NCBI GenBank assembly: GCA_004151065.3
Contig: NWUY0300103742.1
Span: 2,362-12,693, forward strand
Reading direction: 5' to 3'
DNA: 10,332 nt
Source of the DNA: Larix sibirica
Lineage: Eukaryota > Streptophyta > Pinopsida > Pinales > Pinaceae
Shown: positions 7,567-10,332 of the stretch, piece by piece
Layout: every line of letters starts with the position of its first letter
How positions within the stretch are numbered: position 1 is the stretch's first letter
Notes under the pieces: generated by a model
The model's database searches: none
The model's input: only the letters and a program-made list of their open reading frames with translations
Told to the model about the DNA's origin: nothing
Position numbers and translations under genes: made by a program

Positions 7567-8063
7567 TTTTGTAGTTTCAAGATTCTAAAATCTATGGGAC
7601 CACTAAGAATTGCTCATATATACTGGGCAGGAGGAGAACCCTTGGGATATCAACAGGCTCTGGAAATGTTGAAGAAACATTTTCCTAATTTTCACAAGAA
7701 GCAAAGCCTTGCATTGCATGGGGAGTTGGATTCCTTCAGTATGAAAGCATCCCTTCTTGCTTCAATTGACTATATTGCTTCATTAAACAACATTTTTTTC
7801 ATGCCATCCCATGGAGGAAACATGAGCCATGCAATTCAGGTACCAATTCAAATGCTAAAATGCCTCTATTTGCTTTCAATTATCTAAATGTTTTTTCTTG
7901 TTCTGTATTTATGTTTGTTATCCACCAAAGGGCGTCCTTCTAAAATTATTCTATGCAGAGCCATAGGGCATATGAGGGTCACAGAAAGAACATAACTACC
8001 AACAAAAGACAGATGCTTCCTTACTTCCTTGATGAAACATGCCTATCTATGGCATGGATATAA
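7567..8063 (+). pseudogene. C-terminal fragment of an O-fucosyltransferase-family gene (two exons)
   Basis: Plant GDP-fucose O-fucosyltransferase-family proteins are Golgi type II membrane enzymes or enzyme-like proteins. The exon is open from 7567, with ATG at 7594, and reads GPLRIAHIYWAGGEPLG, HFPNFHKKQSLAL, GELDSF, SLLASIDYIA and MPSHGGNMSHAIQ. It ends at 7839 (CAG|GTACCA). The next exon starts at 7959 after CTATGCAG in matching phase: SHRAYEGHRKNI, then NKRQMLPYF, to TAA at 8061. These match the last third of the family's domain, including the (D/S)HGGNM and HR-Y-GHRK blocks. The usual G before HR is S here. Family members normally run several tens of residues further, and two thirds of the protein is missing upstream. 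The exon's true 5' border is uncertain (AG at 7572-7573 or 7580-7581). Assignment is confident; loss of function is inferred. Confidence 0.85.
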
Positions 8064-8382
8064 CTTTTAATTGTAGACCGTAGTGATGAAACTTTTAGCG
8101 CCTAAATCAATTATTTGATTCTATTCTATGTAGCTATATATCATTTTCTTGTACTTCTTTTACCAAGCATTTAAAATAATGTTTCATCAGGATTTTGAAT
8201 GTGTCTCAATGTTTTGACCCATATAAATTTTAATTGTAGACCGTAGTGATGAAACTTTCAGTGCCTGAATCAGTTATTTGATTATATTCTATGTAGATAT
8301 ATATCATTTTTCTTGTACTTCTTTTATCAAGCATTTAAATTAATGTTTCCTCAGGATTTTGAATGTGTCTCGATATTTTGAC
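8059..8382. repeat. 163-bp tandem duplication next to the O-fucosyltransferase fragment
   Basis: TTTTAATTGTAGACCGTAGT begins each copy and TTTTGAC ends it: copy 1 is about 8059-8218 and copy 2 about 8222-8382. They share GATGAAACTTT, TATTCTATGTAG, TTCTTGTACTTCTTTTA and AGGATTTTGAATGTGTCTC, with about one difference in ten to fifteen bases. The recognisable protein similarity of the fucosyltransferase fragment stops close to where copy 1 starts. Confidence 0.92.
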
Positions 8383-8407
8383 GTACCAGTTGATGTTTTG
8401 GTTACAG

Positions 8408-8744
8408 TGCACTCCAACATGAGTGACCATGAGTATTTACTAGATTAACCTCGAAGCAAACAACTTCATTTGTTGCTACAAAAGTCAATCCTAATGTGAG
8501 ACCGTCCAAGATATATTGTCTAAAGGCATGAACCATTTATTTACTACAAGAAGATATATCATGCTGACCTGATATCAACTAACAAGTTACAACTTGCAAA
8601 CATAATTGATTCCTTTGTTTTATAGGGTCACAACCTCTCCTCTCATGCTCTCTACATTCAAATTCAGAGCATTTACTAGAATAACTTCAGAGCAAACCAC
8701 TTCATTCACTACTGTGAAAATCGATCCTAATGTGAGAGCATATG
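8408..8744. repeat. Pair of diverged 100-bp direct repeats
   Basis: A segment at about 8408-8506 resembles 8648-8744. Shared phrases are ATTTACTAGA-TAAC, AGCAAAC-ACTTCATT and AATCCTAATGTGAGA (GATCCTAATGTGAGA in the second). They are clearly more diverged than the neighbouring 163-bp duplication. A short open frame (8606-8806) overlaps the second copy and I do not regard it as a gene. Confidence 0.7.
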
Positions 8745-9240
8745 GACTTGCTTCCGATCGGTTGTCTTGGTGCTTGGCTTGGCTTTGGACGCTTGGAGAT
8801 GGGTAGATAATAGAGAAAGAAAATGAGGCTTCGAAGTGGGATTCCCATAGATTTATTCAACAACTAGGGTTTCTGTTCTTATAATGCCCACCTGCGGGAT
8901 TGTTGGTGATTCCTGGCCATGAGCGTGACCATGGAAACCTATGCGGCCATGGTATCCCACCTATTCACACCCAAAATGTGTAGTGCACTCTGTGGACTTG
9001 AGCATGGGCTTGCTCTTCTACTATGGCTCTACAGAAAACTATCCCTCAACTATCTTTTTTGAACAACTATTTCAAGACTTGGCTTCAGCTCTCAGATTTG
9101 AAATCAATTGGCAGTTTGTTGTTGTCCACGATATTGCAACCGGGATAACATTGTGAACGTTAATACAATCGAAGAAGCAATCCTGAAGGATTCCTTTCAC
9201 ATTTATATGAGATGGACCACCAAACTGTTTTTGTTTGCTA
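8745..9240. other. No gene recognised; less AT-rich stretch
   Basis: Base composition rises in GC compared with the flanks. A 71-codon frame at 8941-9156 (YYGSTENYPSTIFFEQLF, then FQDLASALRFE) and another in a different frame give protein-like text, but I recognise neither. An AGGGTTT (telo-box-like) motif lies at about 8866. It might be an eroded gene fragment. Confidence 0.35.
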
Positions 9241-9830
9241 TAAATTTTATTTTATTTTTATTTTTTTAAATTTTATTAATAATGAAAAAATGTTTATTCT
9301 ACAGTTTTATTTAAAATTAAATATAATTATTATATTTAATTGTTAAAAAATTTAATAATATTTATATTTTTGAATTGGTTAAAAATTTGTCATTTTTACG
9401 TAATAAAATAAATTACCCATAAGATGGTAAGATGATTGGAAGGAGTTCCCGATTTAACATCAAAATCCTCTTGTAATTTTATGAATAAAAAACTAAGAAA
9501 AATCTGAAATATTATATAATTTTTTTAAATTGTTGAAAAGAAAAAATATTAAACTAAGTAAAAATGAGTGAATGCATTTTTTTATTAATGATAATGACAT
9601 TTACTTTACCATGTTATATATAAATATATAAACAAACGTGACTGGTACACTACTCAAAGAAAATACAAGGTTGAAAAATAGAGAAGTAATGAAAAGAGCT
9701 GACGAAGAGGAACATAAATGTAACTTAAATGAATAAATGTAATTTTTTTTTTATTTATTTTTATTAATTAATAAACTATCTTTCAATTAAAATTATCACT
9801 ATCTATTAATTGTACAAGTTACAGTCCATT
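9241..9830. other. Very AT-rich stretch, no gene seen
   Basis: Long runs of T and A with TTTTATT and TTAATAA phrases occur at 9240-9370, 9515-9600 and 9735-9800. No long open frame is present on either strand and no inverted termini were found by eye. It may hold worn MITE or matrix-attachment-like DNA, but nothing specific can be claimed. Confidence 0.5.
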
Positions 9831-10332
9831 CGGAGATTGAAATTTGTAGTTTTAAAAATGATATATTGAAATTGAGCGAATCTCTATGGTATAATGGATT
9901 CTAAAACCAGTGTTATTGTTATTGAAACAGTTCCGGCTATTATAATATCATAGATTAAAAATTAAATTTCGTTCGCTTCGTGAATCATGACTAGCTTTCT
10001 CCGTTTTTTAAAGGTTTCTAGAATATTTAGTAAAGAAATGGCGTCGGTGGCATCCACCGATTTGAACATAACGAAATTAGAGAGTTACAGCCTATTGTGA
10101 TTCATCCATAATCCAATATGATTGAGAAAATTTCCCTCCTTGTCGTGTCCGCTAGTGTGATCCATTCCATTGAATTTTTTAGAAGATGAAGTACACAAGT
10201 AAGAAGGAGGGGTATTAGTGTTAAAATATGTTGACAAAAAATAATGGAATATAAGTGGGCATATTGATTGCCTTCTCATTATTAACCATAAGCTTATATA
10301 GGATTACATCACAACAATACTACTGTCCAATA
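9831..10332. other. No gene or repeat recognised at the right edge
   Basis: Only a 64-codon minus-strand frame at 10085-10279 is present, without any familiar motif. Composition is moderately AT-rich. No sequence here clearly recurs elsewhere in the window. Confidence 0.45.

Noticed and set aside
8941-9156. 71-codon frame with protein-like text
   Set aside because: No family recognised, no splice or start context, and another frame over the same DNA reads equally well.
9876-9935. TATGGTATAATGGATTC resembling a tRNA D-arm
   Set aside because: No matching T-arm or acceptor stem follows.

Overview
The window looks like non-coding or decayed nuclear DNA from a vascular plant. It is AT-rich, has many tandem and dispersed repeats, carries a two-base assembly gap (NN at 2654-2655), and holds broken copies of three plant protein families. 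Two of these still have recognisable GT-AG introns. The large spacing and old repeats would suit a gymnosperm or another large plant genome, but nothing here fixes the species. I see no complete intact protein-coding gene, no rRNA or tRNA gene and no CRISPR array.

Layout. 1-488: AT-rich DNA with repeated blocks and a TA microsatellite. 489-4633: a stretch bounded by two diverged inverted arms of about 150 bp each, consistent with a non-autonomous DNA transposon of about 4.1 kb. Inside it lies a three-exon decayed gene of the plant DUF1639 family (about 1263-2580). 4622-4971: a tandem repeat whose unit includes the outer tip of the right arm. 5205-5635: two more tandem or clustered repeat sets. 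5642-5990: a segment resembling the inner part of the inverted arm. 6152-6540: a frameshifted copy of a plant coiled-coil protein gene. 6709-7527 (minus strand): an unidentified long open frame broken by one TAG. 7567-8063: two exons from the C-terminal part of a plant GDP-fucose O-fucosyltransferase-family gene, ending in an early stop next to a 163-bp tandem duplication. 8400-10332: repeats and AT-rich DNA with nothing recognised as a gene.

The gene pieces are unrelated in function, so they do not form a pathway. The window reads as a place where gene fragments and repeats have accumulated. The most notable reading is that the DUF1639 copy, introns included, sits inside a transposon-like inverted-repeat structure, as in gene-capturing (Pack-type) elements. 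No target-site duplication or transposase was found, so this remains an inference.
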